A stretch of DNA of 50,199 nucleotides from an uncultured Bacillota bacterium (GTDB taxonomy: Bacteria; Bacillota_I; Bacilli_A; Erysipelotrichales; Erysipelotrichaceae). The translations under genes and the position numbers were made by a program. Positions 22,406-30,793 of the stretch are shown here, in pieces. The stretch is from contig CAMNFQ010000003.1 in assembly GCA_946537295.1 (NCBI GenBank), positions 1 to 50,199 on the forward strand, written 5' to 3'. Every line of letters begins with the position of its first letter. Position 1 is the first letter of the stretch. A model generated the notes under the pieces. The model worked only from the letters and a program-made list of their open reading frames with translations. It was not told the origin of the DNA and made no database searches.

Positions 22406-23129
22406 AGTTAAAAATGTCAGAAAAAGTTTTGGCAATAATCTGGTATTAAGTGATATTTCATTCAATGTTGAAAAAGGTCAGGTTGTATGTCTGATCGGCC
22501 CTAGTGGATCTGGTAAGTCTACAATGCTAAGATGTCTTAATCTTCTTGAAGATATCGATGAAGGAGAAATAATCGTTCTCTCTCAGGATATCAACAAAAT
22601 CAGCGATATTAATTCATATCGCGAAAAAGTCGGCATGGTCTTCCAGCAATTCAATCTTTTCAACAATATGAATGTACTTGATAACTGTGTTCTGGCTCAG
22701 ATGAAAGTCTTAAAAAAGGAACGCAAGGAAGCTGAGATGATCGCTTTAGAGCATCTTGATAATGTCGGTATGAAAGATTTTGCCTATGCCTACCCTTCTA
22801 CCTTATCAGGTGGTCAGAAACAGCGTGTTGCGATCGCCAGAGCTTTATGTATGAATCCTGAGATTATGCTGTTTGATGAACCTACATCGGCATTGGATCC
22901 TGAAATGGTTGGCGAAGTTCTGAATGTCATAAAGGATCTGGCAAACAAGCACATGACGATGGTTGTTGTTACTCATGAGATGGGTTTTGCCAGAGATGTT
23001 GCTGATAAAGTTATATTTATGGATGATGGTCTTGTCCTGGAAGAAGGTAAACCACAGCAGATCTTCAATAACCCCCAAAACGAAAGAACTAAACAGTTTC
23101 TATCAAGAGTATTACAGGCAGATCTATGA
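22392..23129 (+). CDS. Amino-acid ABC transporter ATP-binding protein
   Basis: A 245-residue ATPase of the GlnQ/HisP type. Walker A is GPSGSGKST, the Q-loop VFQQFN, the signature [15 protein letters not shown], and Walker [13 protein letters not shown]. The H-loop His is in [11 protein letters not shown] start at 22392 because AAAGGAG lies 7 bases upstream and MSIIEVKNV matches the family; seven extra codons are possible upstream. The TGA stop at 23127 lies in the loop of the operon terminator, which also shows that TGA is a stop codon here. Confidence 0.95.
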   Translation: MSIIEVKNVRKSFGNNLVLSDISFNVEKGQVVCLIGPSGSGKSTMLRCLNLLEDIDEGEIIVLSQDINKISDINSYREKVGMVFQQFNLFNNMNVLDNCVLAQMKVLKKERKEAEMIALEHLDNVGMKDFAYAYPSTLSGGQKQRVAIARALCMNPEIMLFDEPTSALDPEMVGEVLNVIKDLANKHMTMVVVTHEMGFARDVADKVIFMDDGLVLEEGKPQQIFNNPQNERTKQFLSRVLQADL

Positions 23130-23140
23130 TCTGCCTTTTT
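23116..23140 (+). terminator. Terminator of the lysine transporter operon
   Basis: A perfect 9-bp AGGCAGATC/GATCTGCCT stem (23116-23124 with 23128-23136) followed by T. The stop codon overlaps the 3-base loop. Confidence 0.88.
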
Positions 23141-23164
23141 ATTAACTCTTTATTAAATTCATAT

Positions 23165-23203
23165 TATTAAAACACCCACGCAGTAGTTCAACCTGTATGG
23201 GTG
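23165..23203 (-). terminator. Probable terminator of the rdgB-yfcE operon
   Basis: Minus strand CACCCA...CAG pairs with CTG...TGGGTG (two-base internal loop, 9-base loop), followed by TTTTAAT. It lies about 20 bases past the yfcE stop. Confidence 0.65.
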
Positions 23204-23221
23204 CTTTCGTGCAAAATACAA

Positions 23222-23680
23222 TTAAAGATCTATCCTATTTGCTTTGATCTTACCATCATCCATCAGATATACTCTGGCATATGATGGCGATGTCATATCG
23301 CGATTATGGAAACAGCTTCCTGGATTGATTATTCTGATTCCATTAACGGTCTTATCCATGTAACTGTGAGTATGTCCGAAAAAAATCACATCACATTTTT
23401 CCTGTTTAGCTTTATCGACCATCAGATCCATTGACCAGCAATATGAATGGCCATGCATCAAAAGGATTCTATGTCCTCCTATTTCAAATATGCGTTGTTT
23501 CGGGTAATCATAGTTCCAGTCATTATTTCCTTCCACTGCCGCAAAAGGAGCAATCTCAAATGGTTCTACTAAACAATCTCCCGCATGAAAATAATAATCA
23601 CAGGCAGGATTATCATTGAGAATCTTACGGATGGAGCCTAGATCTCCATGATTATCTGAAACGAGACATATTTTCAGCAT
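23222..23680 (-). CDS. yfcE: YfcE/MJ0936-family metallophosphoesterase
   Basis: A 152-residue calcineurin-like phosphodiesterase. Metal-binding blocks are D9-x-H11 (SDNHGD), HAGDCLV, VEGNNDW, LMHGHSY and FFGHTHSY, the full two-metal set. Members hydrolyse model phosphodiesters; the natural substrate is unknown. It overlaps the trmL end by 7 bases. In Bacillus the homologue (ysnB) also follows rdgB, supporting the rdgB-linked operon seen here. Confidence 0.9.
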   Translation of the reverse strand: MLKICLVSDNHGDLGSIRKILNDNPACDYYFHAGDCLVEPFEIAPFAAVEGNNDWNYDYPKQRIFEIGGHRILLMHGHSYCWSMDLMVDKAKQEKCDVIFFGHTHSYMDKTVNGIRIINPGSCFHNRDMTSPSYARVYLMDDGKIKANRIDL

Positions 23681-24180
23681 TTTAACAGAAAATCAGCACC
23701 TTTTATAACTTCCCTATCACTCAGATCATTAAAACCGATCTGGCGCATGCATTCATAAGCACCGATAGCGACGCAATTTGACAGATTCAGACTTCTGGCA
23801 TCTGAACGCATCGGTATACGATAACAGTCTTTTAAATTATTTTTTAAGATCTTTTTATCAATACCGGTAGATTCTTTGCCAAATACTAGATATATATCTT
23901 TATCTGGATCAAAGACACATTCTTCAAATGATTTCATTCCATATCTGGTAAAAAAGACAAACTGGCCTTCCTTATCTTTAATAAATTCATCCCAGTTTTT
24001 ATATACTTTATAATCAAGATCTTCAATATAATCCATTCCGCTTCTTCTGAGATGTTTTTCATCAAGCGAAAAACCTAATGGTTCTATCAGATGAAGCTTC
24101 ATTTCAAATACACTGCAGGTTCTCATGATATTACCGGTATTCTGTGGAATCTCCGGTTCATATAGGACGACATTAATCAT
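23674..24180 (-). CDS. trmL: tRNA (cytidine/uridine-34 2'-O) methyltransferase TrmL
   Basis: A 168-residue minimal SPOUT methyltransferase. It 2'-O-methylates the wobble base of tRNA-Leu isoacceptors using S-adenosylmethionine. Family signatures: LYEPEIPQNTGNIMRTC at the N-terminus, VFGKESTGI (the SPOUT knot) and IPMRSDARSLNLSNCVAI. The length equals E. coli TrmL, with no added RNA-binding domain. It overlaps both neighbours by 7-8 bases. Confidence 0.93.
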   Translation of the reverse strand: MINVVLYEPEIPQNTGNIMRTCSVFEMKLHLIEPLGFSLDEKHLRRSGMDYIEDLDYKVYKNWDEFIKDKEGQFVFFTRYGMKSFEECVFDPDKDIYLVFGKESTGIDKKILKNNLKDCYRIPMRSDARSLNLSNCVAIGAYECMRQIGFNDLSDREVIKGADFLLKC

Positions 24181-24880
24181 TAATGGTACTCTTTCTGCAG
24201 ATGAAATAAAGTAACAGATAAATCAAGACGAGGATAATAATGAAAGTAACAACGATTATACTTACCAGATGGAAGAAGAACTCAGGTGGAACTATCATTA
24301 TCAAAACATCTTTATTAAGATCCAGAAGCCACAGATCATTTCCGGCAAAGAAGATATGGTGAAACATCGTCCAGAAAGAATCAAAATCAATGATGATCCA
24401 GATGATCAGAATACCGAAAAAGATAAATGAATATTTCAGAACTGAGCGATATTGCTTAAAGAATAATTCATAATCTTTATTTAAATAGAGATAGACAATA
24501 AAAACTAAAATGATAATTCCAAACACAATGATCAGATGATTAGCAAGCAGATTAAGATTTCTGACATCAATCATATGCATCTTTTCGGTTTGGTTATAGA
24601 CTTCTCTCATTTCACCTTTGATATTCAATTTTAAATCAAGAGAAGCGTTTGGATCGTTAAGATAATCAAGAGTAAAAGAAGTCAGATAATCAAGATCTTC
24701 TTCACTGATTCCAATGTGTTCAGAAATGCTTTTACCATATAGTTTAAGCTTGCTGTGCTCAGAACGATAAAAGGATTTATTGAAACTCCAGAAATGTACA
24801 GCGATCAATAATGAAAATACAATAAGAATAAGCGATATTAAACTGTAGAGCGGTTTTTTATAATTTGTCTTTTGCATCAA
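24173..24880 (-). CDS. DUF1461 / TIGR01906-type integral membrane protein
   Basis: A 235-residue membrane protein with an N-terminal membrane helix, a soluble loop of about 90 residues and three or four more helices. The loop carries the family-like pattern DYLTSFTLDYLND and EKMHMIDVRNL. The family is widespread in Firmicutes and Actinobacteria with no assigned function. It overlaps rdgB by 23 bases and trmL by 8, so it is cotranscribed with nucleotide and RNA maintenance genes. I recognised the family from memory of the motif. Confidence 0.8.
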   Translation of the reverse strand: MMQKTNYKKPLYSLISLILIVFSLLIAVHFWSFNKSFYRSEHSKLKLYGKSISEHIGISEEDLDYLTSFTLDYLNDPNASLDLKLNIKGEMREVYNQTEKMHMIDVRNLNLLANHLIIVFGIIILVFIVYLYLNKDYELFFKQYRSVLKYSFIFFGILIIWIIIDFDSFWTMFHHIFFAGNDLWLLDLNKDVLIMIVPPEFFFHLVSIIVVTFIIILVLIYLLLYFICRKSTIND

Positions 24881-25448
24881 TTATCCATTTCTTCAGTGCA
24901 ATTGCACGATGTGAATAGCGGTTCTTATATTCTTCACCAAGTTCCGCTTCTGTTTTATTATATTCCGGAATGACAAAGATTGGATCATAACCAAACCCCT
25001 TATCTCCCGCTATCTTTTTAGCAATATATCCTCGATTGATTCCTTTATAGTAATTTACATTACCGTTTTCTTCAATAAAGCACATACAGTCTACAAACTG
25101 GGCACCTCTGTTATCAGAATCTTTTAACTGGTCAATAATATACTGACATTTCTGCTGATAATTCATTTCCGGCAGAAATCTTGCTGAATGAATTCCCGGT
25201 TTTCCATCAAAAAAATCTATACAGATACCAGAATCATCTGCCAGTGTTGGCAAATGATATCGCTGATAATAAAAATCAGCTTTAATAAAGGCGTTTTCTT
25301 CAAAAGTTGAACCATTTTCATCAGGCTCTTCCTTACATCCCAATTCCTCGGGGCTGACAATCTGGATATCACAGCCATTTATCTTTAGGATATCTTCGAT
25401 TTCACTTAATTTATGCTTATTGGAAGAAGCAACTAACAGCTTTTTCAT
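24858..25448 (-). CDS. rdgB: XTP/dITP diphosphatase (RdgB/HAM1)
   Basis: A 196-residue pyrophosphatase that removes non-canonical purine nucleotides (dITP, XTP) before incorporation. Signatures: ASSNKHKLSEIEDIL at the N-terminus, the metal and catalytic LADDSGICIDFFDGKPGIHSA (core LADDSGICID), and GFGYDPIFVIPEYNKT near the C-terminus. The start is at the first ATG. TATAAT lies 7 bases upstream without an SD, suggesting a leaderless message. It heads the DUF1461-trmL-yfcE operon. Confidence 0.94.
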   Translation of the reverse strand: MKKLLVASSNKHKLSEIEDILKINGCDIQIVSPEELGCKEEPDENGSTFEENAFIKADFYYQRYHLPTLADDSGICIDFFDGKPGIHSARFLPEMNYQQKCQYIIDQLKDSDNRGAQFVDCMCFIEENGNVNYYKGINRGYIAKKIAGDKGFGYDPIFVIPEYNKTEAELGEEYKNRYSHRAIALKKWIIDAKDKL

Positions 25449-25455
25449 AATAAAG

Positions 25456-25461
25456 ATTATA
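25456..25461 (-). promoter_or_regulatory. -10 box of the rdgB operon
   Basis: Minus-strand TATAAT, 7 bases before the ATG at 25448, lying just downstream of the phoH terminator. Confidence 0.55.
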
Positions 25462-25476
25462 ATATAAAACCAGACT

Positions 25477-25509
25477 AAAAAAAATTCAGTTTAATCTAAA
25501 CTGAATTTT
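25477..25509 (-). terminator. Terminator of phoH
   Basis: A 13-bp stem (25509-25497 with 25493-25481) with a 3-base loop and eight T on the minus strand. The phoH stop (25493-25491) is inside the stem. Confidence 0.92.
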
Positions 25510-26426
25510 TCAATAATTGTCTGTACTAAGGGATTTCTTACAATATCAGTATTCACAAATTCTATAAAACCGATATTCTTTACATTCTTTAAACGTTCTG
25601 ACGCTACAACCAGACCACTTCTGTTTTTGCTGATGTTGAGATCTATCTGGGTTATATCTCCATTGACGATCATCTTGGAATTAAAACCAAGTCTGGTCAG
25701 AAACATCAGCATCTGCTTATCAGTGGTATTTTGAGCCTCATCCAGAATAATGAAGGCTTCATTCAGCGTTCTTCCTCGCATATAAGCTAAAGGAATGACC
25801 TCAATTACACCTTTTTCAATCAGTTTATCTTTCTGCTCAGACCCTAGTATTATATCTAAGGCATCATAGATCGGCATCAGATAAGGATCAATCTTTTCTT
25901 TAAGATCACCTGGTAGAAATCCTAATGATTCCCCTGCTTCAACTGCCGGTCTGGTTATGATGATCTTACTGATCTTTTCTTTTTTCAGATATGATACTGC
26001 AAACAAAACAGCCAGAAAGGTCTTTCCTGTTCCAGCGGGACCAATCGAGAAGACCAGATCATTATCTTTAACAAGCTGATAAAAATGATATTGATTGAAG
26101 CTTTTGCATCTGAAAGGTCTTCCTGAAAAAGAATAGGCAATTACTTCATGAGAAAAATCTTCTTTGAAGGTATCGTTGATATGTATAAATGATTGTTTAA
26201 TGAAATCATAATCGATCAGCTGCTGTTTGGCATGATCGACAATATAGTTCATATGACGGGAAAATTTAGCGAATAATTCATTATCATCTGACAATAATTT
26301 GAAATAGTTGTCTCGATAGACGATTCCGCAATCATATAGTTCTTCTAACAGTGTGATATTGGAATCATTGATACCTACAATGTTTTTAATGGTATCCTGA
26401 TCAAGTTCCTTAAATCTGTATTCCAT
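25491..26426 (-). CDS. phoH: PhoH-family ATPase
   Basis: A 311-residue cytoplasmic P-loop ATPase of the PhoH/PhoL (YbeZ) type. Walker A is G129-T136 (GPAGTGKT). Following family blocks are TRPAVEAGESLGFLPGDL (18 residues), RGRTLNEAFIILDEAQNT with Walker B, and MIVNGDITQIDL. The helix-rich N-terminal domain is less conserved. In many Firmicutes phoH sits beside ybeY and is linked to ribosome or RNA quality control; ybeY is not adjacent here and the gene is alone. TAAAAT ends 7 bases before the ATG and no SD is visible. Confidence 0.93.
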   Translation of the reverse strand: MEYRFKELDQDTIKNIVGINDSNITLLEELYDCGIVYRDNYFKLLSDDNELFAKFSRHMNYIVDHAKQQLIDYDFIKQSFIHINDTFKEDFSHEVIAYSFSGRPFRCKSFNQYHFYQLVKDNDLVFSIGPAGTGKTFLAVLFAVSYLKKEKISKIIITRPAVEAGESLGFLPGDLKEKIDPYLMPIYDALDIILGSEQKDKLIEKGVIEVIPLAYMRGRTLNEAFIILDEAQNTTDKQMLMFLTRLGFNSKMIVNGDITQIDLNISKNRSGLVVASERLKNVKNIGFIEFVNTDIVRNPLVQTIIEKFSLD

Positions 26427-26433
26427 ATATTCT

Positions 26434-26439
26434 ATTTTA
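26434..26439 (-). promoter_or_regulatory. -10 box of phoH
   Basis: Minus-strand TAAAAT, 7 bases before the phoH ATG, with no clear -35. It belongs to the group of start-proximal -10 boxes in this window. Confidence 0.45.
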
Positions 26440-26484
26440 AAGTATTAACTGTCTTATTTCTACCTGCTTGTTGTTAGCTGATCC

Positions 26485-26511
26485 AAAAATAAAACCAACT
26501 TGCGTTGGTTT
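26485..26511 (-). terminator. Terminator of rpsU
   Basis: AAACCAAC pairs with GTTGGTTT (26511-26504 with 26499-26492), then TATTTTT on the minus strand. It overlaps the rpsU stop. Confidence 0.88.
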
Positions 26512-26689
26512 ATTTGGATCTTCTTAATTTTCTGGCGTTTTCACGTTTTAATCTTTTCTTGATACCAGGTTTTACGTAATATTCTCTTTTTCTTACTTCA
26601 AGAAGAGTGCCATTACGAGATACTTGTCTCTTAAAACGACGTAAAGCATCATCCAGCTGTTCATTTTCTTTAACGATAACTTTTGACAT
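26510..26689 (-). CDS. rpsU: 30S ribosomal protein S21
   Basis: A 59-residue ribosomal protein read directly from the minus strand. It begins [20 protein letters not shown] and continues through the family-typical [19 protein letters not shown] and an Arg/Lys-rich tail. S21 binds near the 3' end of 16S rRNA and supports mRNA initiation. A strong GGGGGTG ribosome site precedes the ATG. The terminator follows at once. In Bacillus rpsU also lies next to the rsmE-mtaB pair, as it nearly does here. Confidence 0.95.
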   Translation of the reverse strand: MSKVIVKENEQLDDALRRFKRQVSRNGTLLEVRKREYYVKPGIKKRLKRENARKLRRSK

Positions 26690-26721
26690 AATTTCACCCC
26701 CCTCTGTATTGATACTTTTAA

Positions 26722-26727
26722 ATTATA
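26722..26727 (-). promoter_or_regulatory. -10 box of rpsU
   Basis: Minus-strand TATAAT, 32 bases before the rpsU ATG, leaving room for a normal SD-bearing leader. The -35 is weak. Confidence 0.5.
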
Positions 26728-26752
26728 AACGAAGATTTTGTAAAAATAAAGA

Positions 26753-27400
26753 TTATTCGCCTTTGTTGATAAGTTTTGTTCCTGAAGAAGTACCGATACG
26801 GTTTGCTCCAAGTTCGATCATCTTTTCAAAATCTTCACGGCTTCTTACTCCACCGGCTGCCTTGATAAAACATTTATCTCCGACGCATTTCTTTAAAAGC
26901 GCTACATCTTCAAAAGTTGCTCCATTGGTAGAGAAACCGGTAGATGTCTTAACAAAATCCGCTTTTGCTTCAAGAATGCATTTACAAGCTTCTGCTTTTT
27001 CTTCGTCAGTAAGCAGACATGTTTCAATAATAACCTTTAATGTCTTATCACCACAGGCTTGCTTAATCTCCCAGATTTCATTTGTAACGTAATCATAGTC
27101 TTTATCTTTTAATCTGCCAATATTAATGACCATATCTACTTCATCAGCGCCTTTAGCGACTGCATCTTTTGCTTCAAAGACTTTTGATTCAGTTGACATT
27201 GCACCTAAAGGGAAACCAATGACACAACAAACCAGAACATCACTGCCAACTAATTCTTTTTTACAGAATTCGATGTTGCAGGTATTGACACAGACTGATT
27301 TGAAATCATATTCTTTGGCTTCATCACAGAGTTTTTTGATCGCTTCAAGTGAGGCATCTGCTTTCAATAAAGTATGATCAATGTATTTAGATAGTTTCAT
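26753..27400 (-). CDS. deoC: Deoxyribose-phosphate aldolase
   Basis: A 215-residue class I aldolase that splits 2-deoxyribose 5-phosphate into acetaldehyde and glyceraldehyde 3-phosphate. Family blocks: KYIDHTLLKADA, VCVNTCNIEF, GFPLGA, ADEVDMVINIG, KVIIETCLLTDEE, and the Schiff-base Lys in FVKTSTGFSTNGAT, with a second Lys in FIKAAGGVRS. I start at MKLSKYIDHT because GGAGAAAGGAAG precedes it; longer starts run into the upstream gene. It overlaps the MurE-like gene by 14 bases. It functionally follows DeoB. Confidence 0.95.
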   Translation of the reverse strand: MKLSKYIDHTLLKADASLEAIKKLCDEAKEYDFKSVCVNTCNIEFCKKELVGSDVLVCCVIGFPLGAMSTESKVFEAKDAVAKGADEVDMVINIGRLKDKDYDYVTNEIWEIKQACGDKTLKVIIETCLLTDEEKAEACKCILEAKADFVKTSTGFSTNGATFEDVALLKKCVGDKCFIKAAGGVRSREDFEKMIELGANRIGTSSGTKLINKGE

Positions 27401-28823
27401 TTTCTTCCTTTCTCCTTTTCTGAATGAACTTCTTTGCATAATGTTTATCACCAAAATAGAATTCCTTACCTAGGCCCATGGAAAGAAAACGTTCATTCCC
27501 CTTTCCTACGATCAGTAAAGTATCTTCTTTATTCATGATCTCTATCGCGTTTTCAATAGCTTGAGATCTTAATGATATATAGACAAAACGTGTCTCCTGT
27601 TTGAATTTGTCACATCTTTCCAAGATATCGTTTACTCCGGAGTCCTGTGATTCGTTTTCAGTCAGAATGGCAATATCAAGATATTGATTACATAATTCAA
27701 TGATTCTTTCTAGTCTCTTATCGCCATCAGAATAGTTTATGGATATTACACCGATAGCTTTGTTTTTGTGTTTAACAAAATCGGCGTATTTGAATATCTC
27801 TTCCATAGAATTAAGATCATAGGCGCAATCAACGATGATATTGTATTCATCATCAACTCTTTCCATTACACCATCAACATAAGGAACATCAAACATGACG
27901 TTGATGATATTAGTAAGTTCATGACCCATTTCATGAAGTGCAACAATAGCGGCGGTCAGATTATAGACATTGAACATACCCTGAATTTTTGCCTTTACGG
28001 GATAAGATTCATCGTTATGAACAATCTTGAAAGCAATACCGTTAGTTGACATCATGATATCCCTGATCTGATAATCTGCAATCGTGGAAGTTCCATAGGT
28101 TACATAAGATTCTATACTGTTTTCAAGTTCGTCAGTAGCATCATCATCAATATTGAGAATTACTTTTGTATCATTTTCCAGTGAATAGAAATAGCGACGC
28201 AAACATGAATAATAGTCACTTGTCTGGAATTCAGATGAGTTTTTATTTGTGCAGGTATAGATAACACAATCCGGTCTGATTGAATCAAGCTTCTGCAGAT
28301 TTAATGCTGAAGCACTAGCTTCAAAAGTACAGGATTTGACGCCATTTTTTCTCATGGTATCAAGAAGCTTAAGATTATCCAGAATATTTAGTGTAGCAAA
28401 TGAAGAGTTTAGCTCCAAGCCATTATATTTGATTCCTAAGATACCGACATAGCCACATGAAGTAATGGTATTAAGATAATAGTTTATAAATGAAGCAACA
28501 GAACAGCGACCATAATTGCCACATATTACATACTTATCGATTCCCTGATTTGGATTATCATAGAATCTGTTTGCGATTGCAGTCAAAGTGGCATTTACGT
28601 TATTGACCTTGATATAGATCGCTTTATATTTAACGGGCTGGTCTTTACTATAGACTATGACTTTTGCACCATTATCGATAGCTTCCTTAATGTAATCGTG
28701 TCCATCGTACTTGATACCATCAAGACAGAAGAAAATCGCGTTCTTCATGGAAAGACGTGAATCTATCGATAATTGTTCTATTTCGATTTCGGGTGCACCT
28801 TTAAATAGATTAGATAATAACAC
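27387..28823 (-). CDS. MurE-like Mur ligase paralogue with degenerate active site
   Basis: A 478-residue protein with the three-domain layout of UDP-MurNAc-tripeptide synthetase. The N-domain motif IDSRLSMKNAIFFCLDG is MurE-like. The ATP-binding loop is altered: G102-N-Y-G-R-C-S replaces GTNGKTS, so the catalytic Lys is Arg106. MEVSSHAL is replaced by FEASASAL with the His lost, YAHTPDSLE by CAYDLNSMEE, and the late GKGHE by GKGNE. It probably cannot catalyse normal ATP-dependent ligation; it may be regulatory, structural or decaying. No frameshift is seen. It lies between mtaB and deoC with overlaps at both ends. Confidence 0.8.
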   Translation of the reverse strand: MLLSNLFKGAPEIEIEQLSIDSRLSMKNAIFFCLDGIKYDGHDYIKEAIDNGAKVIVYSKDQPVKYKAIYIKVNNVNATLTAIANRFYDNPNQGIDKYVICGNYGRCSVASFINYYLNTITSCGYVGILGIKYNGLELNSSFATLNILDNLKLLDTMRKNGVKSCTFEASASALNLQKLDSIRPDCVIYTCTNKNSSEFQTSDYYSCLRRYFYSLENDTKVILNIDDDATDELENSIESYVTYGTSTIADYQIRDIMMSTNGIAFKIVHNDESYPVKAKIQGMFNVYNLTAAIVALHEMGHELTNIINVMFDVPYVDGVMERVDDEYNIIVDCAYDLNSMEEIFKYADFVKHKNKAIGVISINYSDGDKRLERIIELCNQYLDIAILTENESQDSGVNDILERCDKFKQETRFVYISLRSQAIENAIEIMNKEDTLLIVGKGNERFLSMGLGKEFYFGDKHYAKKFIQKRRKEENETI

Positions 28824-30075
28824 TTCCAGTGACCTCTTCTCCTACACTATCTATCTTAACATCAACAAGCTTACCAACCTCGTGATTACCAGGAATTTTG
28901 ATATAGATGTATTCCTTGCAATAGCCATATGAATAGCCATCTTTATTGGTTTCGATTAATACCTTTACATTTTTATTGATAAAAGTTTTATAGAAATCAG
29001 CAGTAATCTGCTTTTGCATATCGATAACTTGTCTTACTCTTTCTTTTTTAATCTTAGCATCAAGATGTCCTTCCATCTTGTCAGCAGCAGTTCCACTTTT
29101 ACGGGAATATGGGAAAACATGAATAAAAGAGAAGCCGATCTTTCTGATATTCTCTAGTGTTGTATTAAAAGATTCATCATCTTCATTTGGGAAACCAACA
29201 ATCAGATCGGTAGAGATCGAGATCATCGGAATCTGTTTTCTGATATATTCAATTCGTGAAATATAATCTTCAATTGTATAAGGTCTGTTCATCAGTTTCA
29301 GGATCTTGTTGTCACAGGATTGTACAGGAATATGTAAATGATGAGCCAGTTTTGGATTGTTTTTCATAAGCTCAATGATATTATCGTTTATTTCCGTAAC
29401 TTCAATAGAACTGAGTCTTATCGTATCCAGTTCATCTATTTTTACTAATTCATTTAACAACATGTAAAGATCATATTGGGAATCATGATAACGTCCGGTA
29501 TGAATTCCCGTAAGGACAATTTCCTTATTTATCTTGGATAATGCTTTAGCTTCTTCGATGATTCTGTTATGATCGGCACTTCTTTCTCTGCCACGGGAAA
29601 ATGGTATGACACAATATGAACAGAATTGATTACAACCATCCTGGATCTTGAGAAAAGATCTAGATTTACTTGGATATGATTCAATATAGAGGTCTTCAAA
29701 GGAATTACTGATCTGTCTATGAACATTATTTTTCTTTGTTTGAGATCTGATAAGATCAACGATTTTATCTTTGTCATCAGATCCGATTATCAGATCAACA
29801 TCAGAAAATGCTTCACTATCACCTTTTATTTGGCTCAGACATCCTACCGCAACAACAAAAGCATCCGGATTGTTTCTTCTGGCTGCATGTAAGAATTTCC
29901 TGGTCTTGGCTTCTGCTGTATTGGTGACGCAACAAGTAAATATCAGATAGATATCAGCTTTTTGCTTAAAAGGTACTTCTGTAAAGTACCTGTTCATGTT
30001 TTCTCTTACATAGGTTGCTTCATAATCATTAACCTTGCAACCTAAGATCATCATAGCGTATGTATTCATTGACAT
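28810..30075 (-). CDS. mtaB: tRNA t6A37 methylthiotransferase MtaB
   Basis: A 421-residue radical SAM enzyme that converts t6A37 to ms2t6A37 in tRNAs reading ANN codons. The N-terminal UPF0004 domain has the three auxiliary cluster Cys in LGCKVND, TCCVTNTAEAKTR and VGCLSQ. The radical SAM motif is CNQFCSYC, followed by IPFSRGRE. A C-terminal TRAM-like domain covers about 360-421. The motif set is MtaB rather than MiaB. An alternative start is two codons later at 30069. It overlaps rsmE by 10 bases, the same pair as yqeU-yqeV in Bacillus. Confidence 0.93.
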   Translation of the reverse strand: MSMNTYAMMILGCKVNDYEATYVRENMNRYFTEVPFKQKADIYLIFTCCVTNTAEAKTRKFLHAARRNNPDAFVVAVGCLSQIKGDSEAFSDVDLIIGSDDKDKIVDLIRSQTKKNNVHRQISNSFEDLYIESYPSKSRSFLKIQDGCNQFCSYCVIPFSRGRERSADHNRIIEEAKALSKINKEIVLTGIHTGRYHDSQYDLYMLLNELVKIDELDTIRLSSIEVTEINDNIIELMKNNPKLAHHLHIPVQSCDNKILKLMNRPYTIEDYISRIEYIRKQIPMISISTDLIVGFPNEDDESFNTTLENIRKIGFSFIHVFPYSRKSGTAADKMEGHLDAKIKKERVRQVIDMQKQITADFYKTFINKNVKVLIETNKDGYSYGYCKEYIYIKIPGNHEVGKLVDVKIDSVGEEVTGSVII

Positions 30076-30752
30076 TTACCCACGATAATACTTGTCATAT
30101 AAATTGCGGCAGTTTCAGCTCTTAGAATTCTATTTCCTAATGAAACCGATTCAAAACCCATCGAACATATCTGTTCATATTCGTTATCTTCAAAGCCACC
30201 TTCGGGACCGATTATATACGTAATAGAATCGGAAGCAGGAATATCAACGATATTTTTTTCTGATTCATAACAGATATAGTTCGAACTGCTTTTATATTTT
30301 TCAAGGTCCTTCAGTTTAGCTACATTACAGACCTCTGGAACGATGTTACGATGAGATTGTTCTGCAGCTTCTTTTACGATCTTTTTAAGCCGTATGAGCT
30401 TCTTTTCATCGTTAAATTTCACAACGGACCTTCTTGCTGCAAAAGGAACGATCCTTTTAACACCAAGTTCTACAGTTTTCTGGATACACAATTCCAATTT
30501 GTCACTCTTAATTAAAGAAATAATACAGGTAATATCAGTATCAAGTTCGTTGTTTTCATCACAGTATTCATCAACTTTGCATTGGTAATTATTGATAAGA
30601 TGACAGAAATAAATTTTGCCTTGGCAATCAGCTACTCTAAAACGATAGGAACTGTCTTTTCTTAAAACTTTGATCAGATGATAAAGACTATCCTGATCAA
30701 GTTCAAAGATATCATCTTTCTTTAATTCTCTGTCTGTAAAATACTGTTGCAT
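30066..30752 (-). CDS. rsmE: 16S rRNA (uracil1498-N3)-methyltransferase
   Basis: A 228-residue SPOUT methyltransferase modifying U1498 at the decoding centre. An N-terminal PUA-like domain (with HLIKVLRKD) precedes the knot region. Family motifs are KTVELGVKRIVPFAARRSV (19 residues), AAEQSHRN, YIIGPEGGFEDNE and SLGNRILRAETA. TATAAT ends 6 bases before the ATG with no ribosome site, so it is probably leaderless. It heads the rsmE-mtaB-murE-like-deoC run. Confidence 0.95.
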   Translation of the reverse strand: MQQYFTDRELKKDDIFELDQDSLYHLIKVLRKDSSYRFRVADCQGKIYFCHLINNYQCKVDEYCDENNELDTDITCIISLIKSDKLELCIQKTVELGVKRIVPFAARRSVVKFNDEKKLIRLKKIVKEAAEQSHRNIVPEVCNVAKLKDLEKYKSSSNYICYESEKNIVDIPASDSITYIIGPEGGFEDNEYEQICSMGFESVSLGNRILRAETAAIYMTSIIVGKCQ

Positions 30753-30758
30753 AGCATT

Positions 30759-30764
30759 ATTATA
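30759..30764 (-). promoter_or_regulatory. -10 box of rsmE
   Basis: Minus-strand TATAAT, 6 bases before the ATG at 30752, directly after the terminator of the upstream CNNM gene. Confidence 0.55.
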
Positions 30765-30766
30765 TC

Positions 30767-30793
30767 TTAAAAGGACAAGTTCTACTTGTCCTT
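30767..30793 (-). terminator. Terminator of the CNNM-type gene
   Basis: AAGGACAAGT pairs with ACTTGTCCTT (30793-30784 with 30780-30771). The stop TAG (30784-30782) sits at the loop. The T tail is short (TT then AAG), so some read-through into rsmE is possible. Confidence 0.7.

Noticed and set aside
22371-23129. TGA read as tryptophan (Mollicutes code)
   Set aside because: TGA ends the ABC ATPase exactly at the terminator loop, and TGG is used for Trp throughout, so the standard bacterial code applies.
26607-27092. Open frame of 161 codons on the plus strand opposite rpsU and deoC
   Set aside because: It is antisense to two clear genes, low complexity in Ser/Leu, and has no start signal.
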